DNA from: Microbacterium sp. CFH 31415
GTDB lineage: Bacteria; Actinomycetota; Actinomycetes; Actinomycetales; Microbacteriaceae
Direction: 5' to 3'
Length of the DNA: 64,000 bases
NCBI RefSeq assembly: GCF_022538185.1
Contig: NZ_JAKYXC010000008.1
Coordinates: 62,001-126,000, forward strand
Under the pieces are notes generated by a model. It was not told the DNA's origin. It saw only the letters and a program-made list of their open reading frames with translations, and ran no database searches. The position numbers were made by a program, and so were the translations under genes. This document shows positions 1-7,805 of this stretch, piece after piece; within the stretch, counting starts at the first letter, position 1; each line of letters begins with the position of its first letter.

Positions 1-2
1 CC

Positions 3-458
3 CTCGCCCCAGTGGGCTCCGGCGGCCGCGACGTCGACGTGGTGCGCCTGGCGCTGCATGAGCCGTCGGCCATCGCCCGCACCAAGAGCGAGGAGCCCGA
101 GGACGAGGACCGCGCCGCCGGAGGCGTCGTCGTCGACATCTCGCGCAAGCGCGTGCTCATCGACGGTGAGTCGGCCGCCTTCACGTTCAAGGAGTTCGAG
201 CTGCTGCAGTACCTCGTGCTGCGCGAGGGCCGCACGATCGAGCGCACCGAGCTGGTCGCCTCGCTGTGGCAGGGCGCCACCGAGGATGAGGCTCCCGGTG
301 AGCGCACGATCGATGTACACGTGCGCCGCCTGCGCGCGAAGCTCGGCCGGTACGAAGACATCGTGCGCACGGTCCGAGGCGTCGGCTACCGCTTCGACCG
401 CCACGCCGACGTCGTCATCCGCTACGGCCACGGCACGCCGTCGCCCGACCGCTTCTGA
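3..458 (+). CDS. Winged-helix transcriptional regulator, OmpR/PhoB-type DNA-binding domain, 5' end cut by the window
   Basis: The reading frame is open to the left edge, so the true start and any N-terminal domain lie outside. The visible 150 or so residues end in a Trans_reg_C winged helix: an FTFKEFELLQYLV helix, an ERTELVASLWQG helix, the recognition segment ERTIDVHVRRLRAKLG and the terminal hairpin VRTVRGVGYRFD. These are the hallmarks of PhoB/OmpR response regulators. No receiver domain is visible; the acidic EEPEDED linker just before the domain could join one, or this could be a stand-alone winged-helix protein. A short tail after YRFD ends in TPSPDRF. A 77-bp tandem repeat follows directly. 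The target genes cannot be told from this window. Confidence 0.85.
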   Translation, partial: LAPVGSGGRDVDVVRLALHEPSAIARTKSEEPEDEDRAAGGVVVDISRKRVLIDGESAAFTFKEFELLQYLVLREGRTIERTELVASLWQGATEDEAPGERTIDVHVRRLRAKLGRYEDIVRTVRGVGYRFDRHADVVIRYGHGTPSPDRF

Positions 459-496
459 CCCGCGCTCCTCGTCGGCACCGCCTCCCCACCGCTCCC

Positions 497-772
497 CTGT
501 CACGACACGCCGTCACACCCGGCACTTCGTGACAGGTGAGCCCCAGCACGTCCAGAGCCCCCAGGCTGCTCCTCTGTCACGACACGCCGTCACACCCGGC
601 ACTTCGTGACAGGTGGGCCCCAGCACGTCCAGAGCCCCCAGACCGCTCCCCTGTCACGACACGCCGTCACACCCGGCACTTCGTGACAGGTGAGCCCCAG
701 CACGTCCAGAGCCCCCAGGCTGCTCCTCTGTCACGACACGCCGTCACACCCGGCACTTCGTGACAGGTGAGC
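497..772. repeat. 77-bp tandem repeat, about 3.6 copies, each with an inverted repeat core
   Basis: Copies begin at 497, 574, 651 and 728, a period of exactly 77 bp; the last is cut after about 45 bp. Each opens with CTGTCACGA and closes its first 40 bases with TCGTGACAG, so each can form a hairpin with a nearly invariant loop. The linkers alternate: copies 1 and 3 are preceded by ccgctccc, copies 2 and 4 by ctgctcct, giving an ABAB pattern that suggests duplication of a 154-bp dimer. The array fills the gap between the regulator and the AlkA-like gene; I see no CDS in it. It could be a terminator cluster, a protein-binding array or a dispersed genomic repeat. Confidence 0.95.
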
Positions 773-788
773 AGAACGGAGGGAGGGG

Positions 789-1799
789 ATGTCGGAACCC
801 GAGGCGTATCGTCGAGGCATGACCTTCGTCGCGCCGACCCGCCGCTCGGGTGCGGTCGTGCGCGACCCGCGGCCCGACCCGGGCCGGCCCCTCGAGACCG
901 AGTACCGGCCGCGGCATCCCCTCGATCTCGCCCGCACCCTGCTGTTCCTGCGGCGCGGCGCGAACGACCCCACGATGACCGTGTCGGGCTCCGTGATCTG
1001 GCGGGCGAGCCGCACTCCCGAGGGGATCGCGACCCTCGCGATCCGCGAGACGAGTCCGGGCGTCGTCCGTGGCGCGGCCTGGGGCCCCGGCCGCGACTGG
1101 GCGCTCGCGCAGCTGCCCGAGCTCTGCGGCGCCGCCGATGATCCATCGTCGTTCGACGGGTCGCGGCATCCGCTCATCGCCGAATCCCACCGCCGCAACC
1201 CCGGCCTGCGACTGGCGCGCACCGGGCTCGTCTTCGACGCCCTCGCGTGCGCGATCTTCGAGCAGAAGGTCACCGGCATGCAGGCCTTCGCCGCATGGCG
1301 GCGCGTCGTGACCTGGCACGGCGAGCGCGCCCCGGGGCCGACCCCGCGACCGATGTTCGCGCCCCCGTCGATCGACGGCTGGCGCGACGTGCCGTCCTGG
1401 GCCTGGCACCGCGCCGGCCTCGAGCCGCCGCAGTCGAAGACCGTCGTGCGCGCCGCCCGCCGCGGCGACCCACTGGTGCGCGCCGTGCTCGCCGCCGAAG
1501 ACGGCGAGGCCGTCGACCGCGTGCTGGTCAGCCAGCCCGGCATCGGGCCCTGGACCTCGGCCGAGACCCGCATCCGGGCGCTCGGCGACCCCGACGCCGT
1601 GAGCGTCGGCGACTTCCACCTGGCCCACGAGGTCGGCTACGCGCTGACCGGCGAGCGCGTCGACGACGATGGGATGCTGCGACTCCTCGCCCCGTGGGCC
1701 GGCCAGCGCCAGCGCGTGGTCCGGCTGCTGTACGCGAGCGGCGTCCGCGAGCCGAGGCGCGCTCCGCGCCTGCACCCCGAAGACCACCGCGCCCGCTGA
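789..1799 (+). CDS. DNA-3-methyladenine glycosylase II-like protein (AlkA type, HhH-GPD)
   Basis: 336 aa. A base-excision repair glycosylase that would remove alkylated purines from DNA. The HhH-GPD signature sits at residues 246-260 (LVSQPGIGPWTSAET), and the expected catalytic aspartate is D275 in GDFHL. The helix containing IFEQKVT (about 157-162) precedes it as in AlkA. The N-terminal 110 residues match the AlkA-type beta domain only loosely. The ATG at 789 has a GGAGGGAGG purine run ending a few bases upstream; ATG 819 is the alternative. The gene stands alone between the repeat array and the end of a leftward operon, and no LexA box or Ada-type site was seen upstream. Family assignment is firm; substrate range is inferred. 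Confidence 0.88.
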   Translation: MSEPEAYRRGMTFVAPTRRSGAVVRDPRPDPGRPLETEYRPRHPLDLARTLLFLRRGANDPTMTVSGSVIWRASRTPEGIATLAIRETSPGVVRGAAWGPGRDWALAQLPELCGAADDPSSFDGSRHPLIAESHRRNPGLRLARTGLVFDALACAIFEQKVTGMQAFAAWRRVVTWHGERAPGPTPRPMFAPPSIDGWRDVPSWAWHRAGLEPPQSKTVVRAARRGDPLVRAVLAAEDGEAVDRVLVSQPGIGPWTSAETRIRALGDPDAVSVGDFHLAHEVGYALTGERVDDDGMLRLLAPWAGQRQRVVRLLYASGVREPRRAPRLHPEDHRAR

Positions 1800-1826
1800 G
1801 CGGCGCAGCAGGGGCAGCCTCGCTCG

Positions 1827-2876
1827 CTACGCGAAGGCCGGCATGACGCGGTCATGGACGAGCCGGAGCTGGCTGTCGACGTCCGGGACCCCCTCGACCT
1901 CACGACCCATGAGCGCCCTCACCAGCGCGGCATCGGTGATCGCGAGGATCATGTGGTTGATCCCGGCGGGCTCGATCTCGCGCTTGATCTTGTCGGCGCA
2001 CTCCTCAGGCGTTCCGGCGATCGACAGGCGCTCGGCGACTTCGGGTGGGGTGAGGTCGATCGCACCGCCCAGATCGCCTGCGCCGAGCGCGGCGATGGCC
2101 GGCGCGAGCTCCTCCGGCTCGACACCGTTTCGCCGCAGCTGCTCGGGCGGCATCGCCGAGGCGTACAGCCCGACCATCGACCGGGCGGCCTCCTTCGCGG
2201 CGGCCGAGTCCTCACTGACCGAGAACACGACCCACGCCCCGAGGTCGAGATCCTCGACGTTCTTGCCCGCACGCTCGGCTCCGATACGGCAGTGCTCCAC
2301 CATGTAGTCGTACGCCTCGCGCGTATAGCTGAGGGCGTGGTGGCAGCCGTCGGAGAACTCCGCGCTGGCCTCGAACGACTTCGGGCCGCGCATGGCGCCG
2401 ATCTTGACCGGCATCCGCTCCTGCACGGGGCGCGCGAACGTGAACAGTCCCGCGTACTTGAAGAACTCGCCGTCCATCGTGATCGCGCCGTCGTCGAGGA
2501 GGGTGCGGATCACCTTGACGCCCTCCAGCACACGCGAGAGCGGCTTCGTGCCGGACCAGTCGATCTTGTACTGCGCGAGCAGGCCGAAGTTGCCGCTGCC
2601 GATCACGACCTCGGCGCGCCCGTCCGTCAGCTCGTCGAGTGTCGCGGCAGCCTGAGCGATGAGCGTCGGCTCACGCAGCACCACCCCGGACACACTCGGA
2701 CCGAGCCGCACGTTCTTGGTCTTGTCGGCGGCCGCCGCGAACAGGAGCCACAGGTCCTTGTGCCAGGTCTCGTCGGCGGCGTACACCGCGTAGTAGCCCA
2801 GCTCGTCCGCGAGCTGGATCGAGCGCAGCGACTGGTCGAGCGGATAGTCCGGAAGCATGACATAGCTGAACTTCAT
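1827..2876 (-). CDS. LLM-class (luciferase-like) flavin-dependent oxidoreductase
   Basis: 349 aa, a typical length for the bacterial luciferase/F420-dependent methylene-H4MPT reductase superfamily. The start (MKFSYVMLPDYP) is a barrel first strand; ATLDELTDGRAEVVIGSGNFG at about residues 79-99 is the characteristic LLM segment near the flavin site, and REPTLIAQAAATLDELT is the canonical preceding helix. Cofactor (FMN with a separate reductase, or F420) cannot be decided by eye. It is the last gene of the leftward run 6284-1827, 34 bp after the 104-aa gene, with an AGGAGAG ribosome site before its ATG. The association with an FAD oxidase and an Fe-S protein suggests one oxidative pathway, substrate unknown. 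Confidence 0.85.
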   Translation of the reverse strand: MKFSYVMLPDYPLDQSLRSIQLADELGYYAVYAADETWHKDLWLLFAAAADKTKNVRLGPSVSGVVLREPTLIAQAAATLDELTDGRAEVVIGSGNFGLLAQYKIDWSGTKPLSRVLEGVKVIRTLLDDGAITMDGEFFKYAGLFTFARPVQERMPVKIGAMRGPKSFEASAEFSDGCHHALSYTREAYDYMVEHCRIGAERAGKNVEDLDLGAWVVFSVSEDSAAAKEAARSMVGLYASAMPPEQLRRNGVEPEELAPAIAALGAGDLGGAIDLTPPEVAERLSIAGTPEECADKIKREIEPAGINHMILAITDAALVRALMGREVEGVPDVDSQLRLVHDRVMPAFA

Positions 2877-2910
2877 CGTTCTCTCCTTCGGGTGAGTGGA
2901 TGCCGGATGT

Positions 2911-3225
2911 TCAGTCCGGCGAGAGGCTCGGGCCGCTGGCGGGTGGGAGCGCGGAGTCTAGGCCGGCGTCCCCGGCGTCGATCTCGGCGAGCAGGTCGGA
3001 CCCGGTCACGACGGTCGACGCGAAGTGCCGGTGCATCCATGCCAGGTGGTCGCCGCGCGCGTTCATGATGCGCAGGGAATCCCAGTTGGGGAACTGCTGC
3101 TGCAGCACCCAGCGCTCCATGAGGCGTGGGTCGACCTCGAAGACGTGCTCGTGCGTCGTGATCGCGACATCCGTCACCCGCTGCGGCTCGGGCGGCTGCA
3201 TCTGCTCGTCGTAGCGGAACGGCAT
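2911..3225 (-). CDS. Hypothetical protein, 104 aa, in redox operon
   Basis: I do not recognise this family. The protein is soluble-looking, rich in His, Trp and acidic residues, and has no signal peptide or membrane segment. The centre (TDVAITTHEHVFEVDPRLMERWVL, residues 18-41, then FPNWDSLRI) looks structured; the last 20 residues are a Pro/Ser tail. It starts 3 bp after the FAD-oxidase stop and is followed by the LLM oxidoreductase, so it is almost certainly co-translated with both. Such a small protein between two redox enzymes could be an assembly factor, a regulatory subunit or a small dimeric enzyme. The tight spacing and amino-acid composition argue that it is real. Confidence 0.75.
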   Translation of the reverse strand: MPFRYDEQMQPPEPQRVTDVAITTHEHVFEVDPRLMERWVLQQQFPNWDSLRIMNARGDHLAWMHRHFASTVVTGSDLLAEIDAGDAGLDSALPPASGPSLSPD

Positions 3226-3228
3226 CGC

Positions 3229-4734
3229 TCAGCCCTCCCCCGCGTAGGCCCGATCGAGCAGGTACTTGCCGGGGTTCATGATGTTGTTCGGATCGAGCGT
3301 GCGCTTGATGTCGAGCATGACGTCGAACCCGCGGCCGAGCTCCTCCGGCACGAGGTCCACCTCACCCTCGCGGCACGAGCCGTGGCAGGCGCTGATCGAG
3401 CCGCCGTGGTCGAGGGCGACGCGCGCGATGGCGCGCTTGGCGTCGACCCACAGCGCCCACGCGCGGTCGTCGAGCTGCTGCTCCCAGATGCCGACGTCGA
3501 TCTCGGTGAGATAGTCCACGCCGGTGCTGCCCTGCGTGTAGGCGAACATGCCCCAGTCGTCGAAGACGTCGGTGCGCCGGCGCAGGTCGGCGATGATCTC
3601 GTGCCAGGCCCGCGTGACCGACTTCAGTTCGGAGAAGTTCACGGCAGCGTCCTCGCAGTGCCAGCTCATGGGCACTACCTGACCATCCTTCGTGCGGCCG
3701 TGGAGCGGAGTCGCATAGCGATCGTGGCGCGCCGCCCAGTCCCCCTCGGAGATCTCGTCGCCGAGGTAGCGCGCGCCGTGCTCCTTCGCGATGCGGAAGA
3801 GCCGCTTGCCGCCCGCGCGCACCTCGTCGTCCCAGCCGTACATGACGGCGCACACCAGCGCCCGCACGTCGGCGGGCTGCGGGATGTAGGCCTCGTCGTC
3901 GCGGCGCAGGTACGCCACTTTGTGCTCGTCGAACAGCACGGCGCCCGCGAACGTCGCCACCCCGGCACGGGCCAGGGCGCCCGTGCAGGCATACGCGTCG
4001 TCGTAGTTGTCGAACGCCCAGAACGGCGAGAGCTCTGCTTCGGGCTTGGGGAAGAGCTTGAGCGTCGCGCGCGTCGCGATGCCGAGCGTGCCCTGGTGCC
4101 CCATGAAAAGGTGCTTGAGCTGGTAGCCGCTGGACGACTTCGACACCTTGCGCCCGATGCCGTCGCCCACGTGCATGATGTCGCCGGTCGGCAGCACGAA
4201 GTCGAAGCTCAGGACGAGGTCGCGCGTGTGACCGTAGCGCGAGCCGATGAGCGACCAGCCGCTCGTGCCGATCCGTCCGCCCACGAGCGAACACGGGTAC
4301 GACGCCGGGTCGTCGGGGTAGAAGAGCCCGTACGGCGCGAGGTACTCGTTGAGCTTGAGCATGTTGATACCCGTGCCGACCGTGACGGTGCGGTTGACGA
4401 GGTCGAGCTCGTGCACCTGGTTCATGCGCTTGACATCGACCAGGATGCCGCCGCGCAGCGGCACGGCACCGTCGGTGAGTCCGGTTCCGCCGTCGCGCGG
4501 GACCACCGGGATGCGCAGGTCGTTCGCGATCCGGACGATCGCAGCGACCTGCTCGGTCGAGGTGGGCAGGACCACCAGGTCGGGAACGCGTTCGGACCAC
4601 CGATGCACCGGGAAAGGCGCCGGCACGCGCGCCCGGTTGTAGCGGTCGCCGCGTCCCGTGAGGATCTGCTCCTCGGCGAGCACCGTGCGCAGCGCTCTGA
4701 CGGCGGTGTCGACATCCTCGGTCAGCATGGTCAT
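3229..4734 (-). CDS. FAD-linked oxidase/dehydrogenase, GlcD/D-lactate dehydrogenase type
   Basis: 501 aa. A PCMH-type FAD-binding domain fills the first 220 residues: VLPTSTEQVAAIVRIAND, then PRDGGTGLTDGAVPLRGG, the usual pyrophosphate-binding loop, and VGTGINMLKLNEYL. The C-terminal cap ends with LDPNNIMNPGKYLLD, typical of glycolate and D-lactate dehydrogenases. No Fe-S motif is present here; the partner Fe-S protein is the gene just upstream, whose stop overlaps this ATG (TGATG). Electrons would pass from a 2-hydroxy acid or similar substrate through FAD to that partner. The segment DPASYPCSLVGGRIGTSGWS is well conserved in the family. The substrate is inferred only as a 2-hydroxyacid-like compound. 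Confidence 0.87.
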   Translation of the reverse strand: MTMLTEDVDTAVRALRTVLAEEQILTGRGDRYNRARVPAPFPVHRWSERVPDLVVLPTSTEQVAAIVRIANDLRIPVVPRDGGTGLTDGAVPLRGGILVDVKRMNQVHELDLVNRTVTVGTGINMLKLNEYLAPYGLFYPDDPASYPCSLVGGRIGTSGWSLIGSRYGHTRDLVLSFDFVLPTGDIMHVGDGIGRKVSKSSSGYQLKHLFMGHQGTLGIATRATLKLFPKPEAELSPFWAFDNYDDAYACTGALARAGVATFAGAVLFDEHKVAYLRRDDEAYIPQPADVRALVCAVMYGWDDEVRAGGKRLFRIAKEHGARYLGDEISEGDWAARHDRYATPLHGRTKDGQVVPMSWHCEDAAVNFSELKSVTRAWHEIIADLRRRTDVFDDWGMFAYTQGSTGVDYLTEIDVGIWEQQLDDRAWALWVDAKRAIARVALDHGGSISACHGSCREGEVDLVPEELGRGFDVMLDIKRTLDPNNIMNPGKYLLDRAYAGEG

Positions 4735-6284
4735 CAGTGCGCTCCCCCGCAGCCGCAGGCCCCACCCGAGCCGCAGCCTCCGCCCGAACCACACCCTCCG
4801 CCCGAGCCGCAGCTCCGTGCACTGCGCCCCCGGCCGGGTGCACCGGTGCGCGCCTGGGCGAGTCTCCGGTCCCCGGTCGATCCGCGCGAGCCGCCGACCT
4901 CGATGCCGAGCGCGGTCGCCAGCAGCTCGTGGATGTCGAGCACGTCGATGTCGACGTCGTTCCCGGCCTCGGTGAGTGGCCGCTCCGACCAGGGACAGGC
5001 GCTCACGAGCGTGTCGACGTCGAGCTTCTGGACGTGGCTGAGCCTGCGGGCGCTGATCGCCGCCGTGAGCTCGGGCTTCTCGACGGCCAGGCCCCCGCCG
5101 GCGCCCGAGCAGTACGACCACTGCGTGACACGGTCGACATCCTCGAACCGCAGGCCAGGGATCGACCGCAGGATCTCGCGCGGCTCCTGCCAGATGCCCT
5201 TGCGCTTGTTGAGCCGGCAGGGGTCGTGGTACGTGATCGCACGGTCGACGGTGACCGAGGGCACGAGTCGGCCGTCGCGGATCATCTCGGCGAAGAGCTC
5301 CACGACCAGCACGACTTCGAGATCGAAGTCGGCGCCGAAGTACTTCGGGTAGTCCTCGGTGAACGAGATGTAGTCGTGGGGATCGAGCACCAGGATGCGC
5401 TTCGTGCCGGTGGCGCGCCAGGAAGCCATGTTGTGCTCCGCGAACGCGCGCGCCTGATCGACGTAGCCCATCTCGGCCGCCGGCCCGCCGCAGCACCACT
5501 GCTCGCCCATGAGGCCGAACTCGTAGCCCGCCTTCTGCAGGATCTGCGCGACCGCGCGCGGCACGGAGGTGCGGTAGAACGCGGCCTCGCAGTCCACGAA
5601 GAGGATCGTCTCGCCGCCGATGGGGATGTCGAGACCCGCCGCCCAGTCCCGCACGGTGTCCTGGCCGACGGGCGCCTCGCCGAGCACGGGCTCGTGGCTG
5701 CGCGCGGCGGTGAGCTCGTTCCACGCCTTGTACCCGGGCTGGTGGATGCCGGAGTCGACGGCGAGCGCCCTCGCGGCCTTCACGACATCGACGGTGCGGG
5801 TGCGGAAGCGGTAGAAGTCGCCGGTGAAGAGGGTGTTGGGGCACCGCAGCTCGCACGCGCCGCACTGCGTGCAGTTCACATAGTCGGCTGCGACGTCCTC
5901 GATGGTCAGCTCCCCGCGCTCCATCGCCACGACGTTCGCGTGGAATGCGGTAGGCGTCCACGACTCGTTGCGCGTCTCGGTCATGACCGGACAGACCTCG
6001 CGGCAGAACTTGTGGCCCGACGAGTAGCAGTTGTACGAGGCGTTGCGCCATTCCTCGACGAACTCCCGCGTCTTGATGTCGGCGACCGGGATCAGCACAT
6101 GGGGCACGATCTCGTCGTGGCGGGTCAGCTCGGCGAGTTCGGGCGGATTTCCCTGCATCCCGGGCGTGAAGGGCTGGACGAGCACGTCGTCGGACGGCGA
6201 TCCGTCCGGAGCGAGGTCGGGCACGGGAACCCCCTGGGCGTGGATCCGACCCGGCGTGTCCAGCGTCGGACTGCGTTGAGTCAC
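4734..6284 (-). CDS. (Fe-S)-binding oxidoreductase subunit with two CCG-type domains and a Cys/Gly-rich C-terminal tail
   Basis: 516 aa from a GTG at 6284. The GlcF/HdrD-like layout is clear: an N-terminal ferredoxin-like part, then two cysteine-rich domains (WCCGGP; and YHDPCR with YCSGAGGG). The second ferredoxin motif is standard (C138, C141, C144, C148). The first has only C86, C94 and C98 in CYSSGHKFCREVCP, so one cluster may have unusual ligation. The last 26 residues form a periodic tail with cysteines at 492, 498, 504 and 510, separated by Gly/Ser, plus C512 and a terminal His. It would receive electrons from the overlapping FAD gene. The hairpin at 6325-6365 separates it from rtcB, so it is probably the first gene of its operon. 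Confidence 0.85.
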   Translation of the reverse strand: MTQRSPTLDTPGRIHAQGVPVPDLAPDGSPSDDVLVQPFTPGMQGNPPELAELTRHDEIVPHVLIPVADIKTREFVEEWRNASYNCYSSGHKFCREVCPVMTETRNESWTPTAFHANVVAMERGELTIEDVAADYVNCTQCGACELRCPNTLFTGDFYRFRTRTVDVVKAARALAVDSGIHQPGYKAWNELTAARSHEPVLGEAPVGQDTVRDWAAGLDIPIGGETILFVDCEAAFYRTSVPRAVAQILQKAGYEFGLMGEQWCCGGPAAEMGYVDQARAFAEHNMASWRATGTKRILVLDPHDYISFTEDYPKYFGADFDLEVVLVVELFAEMIRDGRLVPSVTVDRAITYHDPCRLNKRKGIWQEPREILRSIPGLRFEDVDRVTQWSYCSGAGGGLAVEKPELTAAISARRLSHVQKLDVDTLVSACPWSERPLTEAGNDVDIDVLDIHELLATALGIEVGGSRGSTGDRRLAQARTGAPGRGRSARSCGSGGGCGSGGGCGSGGACGCGGAH

Positions 6285-6324
6285 ATCCTGGCCGCCCGGC
6301 CCGCCAACTTCAAGAGATCGGGAG

Positions 6325-6365
6325 GGATGCCGCGACCCGGCCCGAAGGCGCGGGCCGCGGCATCC
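6325..6365 (-). terminator. Hairpin terminator after rtcB
   Basis: GGATGCCGCG at 6325-6334 pairs with CGCGGCATCC at 6356-6365, with further pairing of CCCG/CGGG inside. It lies immediately after the rtcB stop and before the Fe-S gene. The arms are two head-to-head copies of the window's over-represented 9-mer. No T-run follows, as is common in high-GC actinobacteria. Confidence 0.6.
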
Positions 6366-6367
6366 GC

Positions 6368-7537
6368 TCAATCGCCCTTCACGTTGACGAGCTGGCGCAG
6401 CGTGTGGCGGATCGACACGAGGTCGGAGGCGTCCGCCATGACCCGATCGATCGGCTTGTACGCCTGCGGGATCTCGTCGATGAAGGCGTCGGTGTCGCGG
6501 AACTCGATCCCCGCCATCGCCTCGCGCAGCTGCGCGTGCGTGAAGGTCCGCCGGGCGGCCGACCGCGAGTACTCCCGGCCGGCACCGTGCGGCGACGAGT
6601 TCAGCGACATCGGGTTGCCGAGCCCCTCGACCACGTAGGACGCCGTGCCCATCGAACCGGGAATGAGACCGGGCCGGCCTGCGTCCGCCTGGATCGCCCC
6701 CTTCCGCGAGACCCACACCTGCTTTCCGAAGTGCTTCTCGGACTCGGTGAAGTTGTGGTGGCAGTTGATCCGCTCGTGCTCGACGACTGTCTCGCCCATC
6801 ACCTCGGAGAGCTGCCGCGCGACGCGGTCCATCATCTCCTCGCGGTTGAGGAGCGCGAAGTGCTGCGCCCACCGGAGCTCTCGGATGTAGCGCGTGAACT
6901 CCGGGGTGCCCTCCACCAGGTATGCGAGGTCGGGGTCGGGGAGCGCGATCCACCACTGCTTCGCGAGCCGCTGCGCGACCGCGATGTGATGCGTCGCGAT
7001 CTTGTTGCCGACGCCGCGCGAACCCGAGTGCAGGAACATCCACACGCGGTCGAGCTCGTCGACCGACACCTCGATGAAGTGGTTGCCCGAGCCGAGCGAC
7101 CCGAGCTGCAGGCGCCAGTGCCCGGCGTACATCGACGGGTCGAACCCGGCCCTCTCGGCCAGGGCCTCGAGCTCGGCTACCCGGGGCTCGGCGGTCGCGA
7201 CGACCTTGCGGTTGGCGTGACCCGCCGACAGCGGGACGGCGCGCTCGATCTGCTCGCGCAGCACGCCGAGGTCGCGCGCGACGAGCTGCTCGCGCGTGAA
7301 CTGCGTGCGGACGGCGATCATGCCGCAGCCGATGTCGACGCCGACGGCGGCCGGCATGATCGCGCCGAGGGTCGGGATGACCGATCCGACGGTCGCGCCC
7401 TTGCCAAGGTGCGCATCCGGCATGAGGGCCAGGTGCGGGTGGATGAACGGCATGTTCGACGAGGTGCGGGCCTGCTCGACGGTCTTGTCGTCGAGCATGC
7501 TCGCCCACGAGAGCAGCCGGGTGGAGAGCCTCTCCAT
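6368..7537 (-). CDS. rtcB: RNA-splicing ligase RtcB
   Basis: 389 aa. RtcB joins RNA 2',3'-cyclic phosphate or 3'-phosphate ends to 5'-OH ends using GTP and Mn2+, in tRNA repair or RNA-damage responses. The metal and guanylate ligands are visible: D68 and C71 in GVDIGCGM, H153 in GSGNHFIEV, H170 in HSGSRG, H260/H261 in NCHHNF, and H317 in SPHGAGREYSR, the histidine expected to be guanylylated. The length is close to the usual 380-480. The ATG at 7537 follows AAGGAAAGG. No archease or RtcA gene is adjacent. Upstream lies a leader with promoter, palindrome, 30-codon ORF and hairpin, described separately, suggesting expression only under certain conditions. Confidence 0.95.
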   Translation of the reverse strand: MERLSTRLLSWASMLDDKTVEQARTSSNMPFIHPHLALMPDAHLGKGATVGSVIPTLGAIMPAAVGVDIGCGMIAVRTQFTREQLVARDLGVLREQIERAVPLSAGHANRKVVATAEPRVAELEALAERAGFDPSMYAGHWRLQLGSLGSGNHFIEVSVDELDRVWMFLHSGSRGVGNKIATHHIAVAQRLAKQWWIALPDPDLAYLVEGTPEFTRYIRELRWAQHFALLNREEMMDRVARQLSEVMGETVVEHERINCHHNFTESEKHFGKQVWVSRKGAIQADAGRPGLIPGSMGTASYVVEGLGNPMSLNSSPHGAGREYSRSAARRTFTHAQLREAMAGIEFRDTDAFIDEIPQAYKPIDRVMADASDLVSIRHTLRQLVNVKGD

Positions 7538-7616
7538 GGTTCCTTTCCTTCTGGAGGGTCCTGGCGGACCAGGGCGGCGGACTCACGGCCCGCCGCGCAC
7601 CTCTGGAGAAGAGGAA

Positions 7617-7643
7617 CGCCCCGGACCTGTGCGGTGCGGGGCG
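7617..7643 (-). terminator. Hairpin in the rtcB leader, possible attenuator
   Basis: On the minus strand CGCCCCG pairs with CGGGGCG (7-bp GC stem) around a 13-nt loop, followed by the pyrimidine-rich TTCCTCTTCTCC. It lies between the end of the 30-codon ORF and the rtcB start, so it could stop transcripts before rtcB. The stem is short, so terminator strength is uncertain. Confidence 0.5.
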
Positions 7644-7659
7644 TGGAGAGCGGATGCTG

Positions 7660-7752
7660 CTACACGGCCTGCGCCGGAGGGGACGACTCGTGGCGGTCGC
7701 CGGGCTGCGTGCCCAGGACCGGCTCGACACGGAGTTCGCGCTGCGCGTTCAT
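7660..7752 (-). CDS. Possible 30-aa leader peptide upstream of rtcB
   Basis: A short ORF (begins MNAQRELRVEP, ends PPAQAV) whose ATG is preceded six bases earlier by AGAGGA, a good ribosome site. It lies between a strong-looking promoter and the hairpin before rtcB. It has no cysteine, no membrane segment and no run of a single amino acid that would suggest classic amino-acid attenuation. I do not recognise the peptide. It may be a regulatory leader ORF, a small protein in its own right, or chance; the ribosome site and position are what support it. Confidence 0.45.
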   Translation of the reverse strand: MNAQRELRVEPVLGTQPGDRHESSPPAQAV

Positions 7753-7779
7753 CCGTCGTCCTCTCGGCTCGCCTGTGGT

Positions 7780-7799
7780 TCCGTGCCGGCCGGCACGGA
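7780..7799. promoter_or_regulatory. Perfect 20-bp palindrome at the predicted rtcB-leader transcription start
   Basis: The ten bases TCCGTGCCGG are followed directly by their reverse complement. The site begins about 7 bp downstream of the proposed -10, so it covers the expected +1. A bound repressor there would block initiation; as RNA it could instead form a 5' hairpin. No regulator gene is adjacent. Confidence 0.6.
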
Positions 7800-7805
7800 C
7801 TCGCC

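Noticed and set aside
497..772. CRISPR array
   Set aside because: The linkers themselves repeat (ABAB) and units are 77 bp with no unique spacers; no cas genes nearby.
1854..3068. Long rightward reading frame opposite the LLM gene
   Set aside because: Antisense to a well-supported gene; Arg/Ala/Gly/Leu-rich composition without domains, typical of a GC-rich shadow frame.
3025..5352. Rightward frame of about 775 codons opposite the FAD and Fe-S genes
   Set aside because: Antisense to two clear enzymes, no recognisable fold, no ribosome site; length reflects third-position GC bias.
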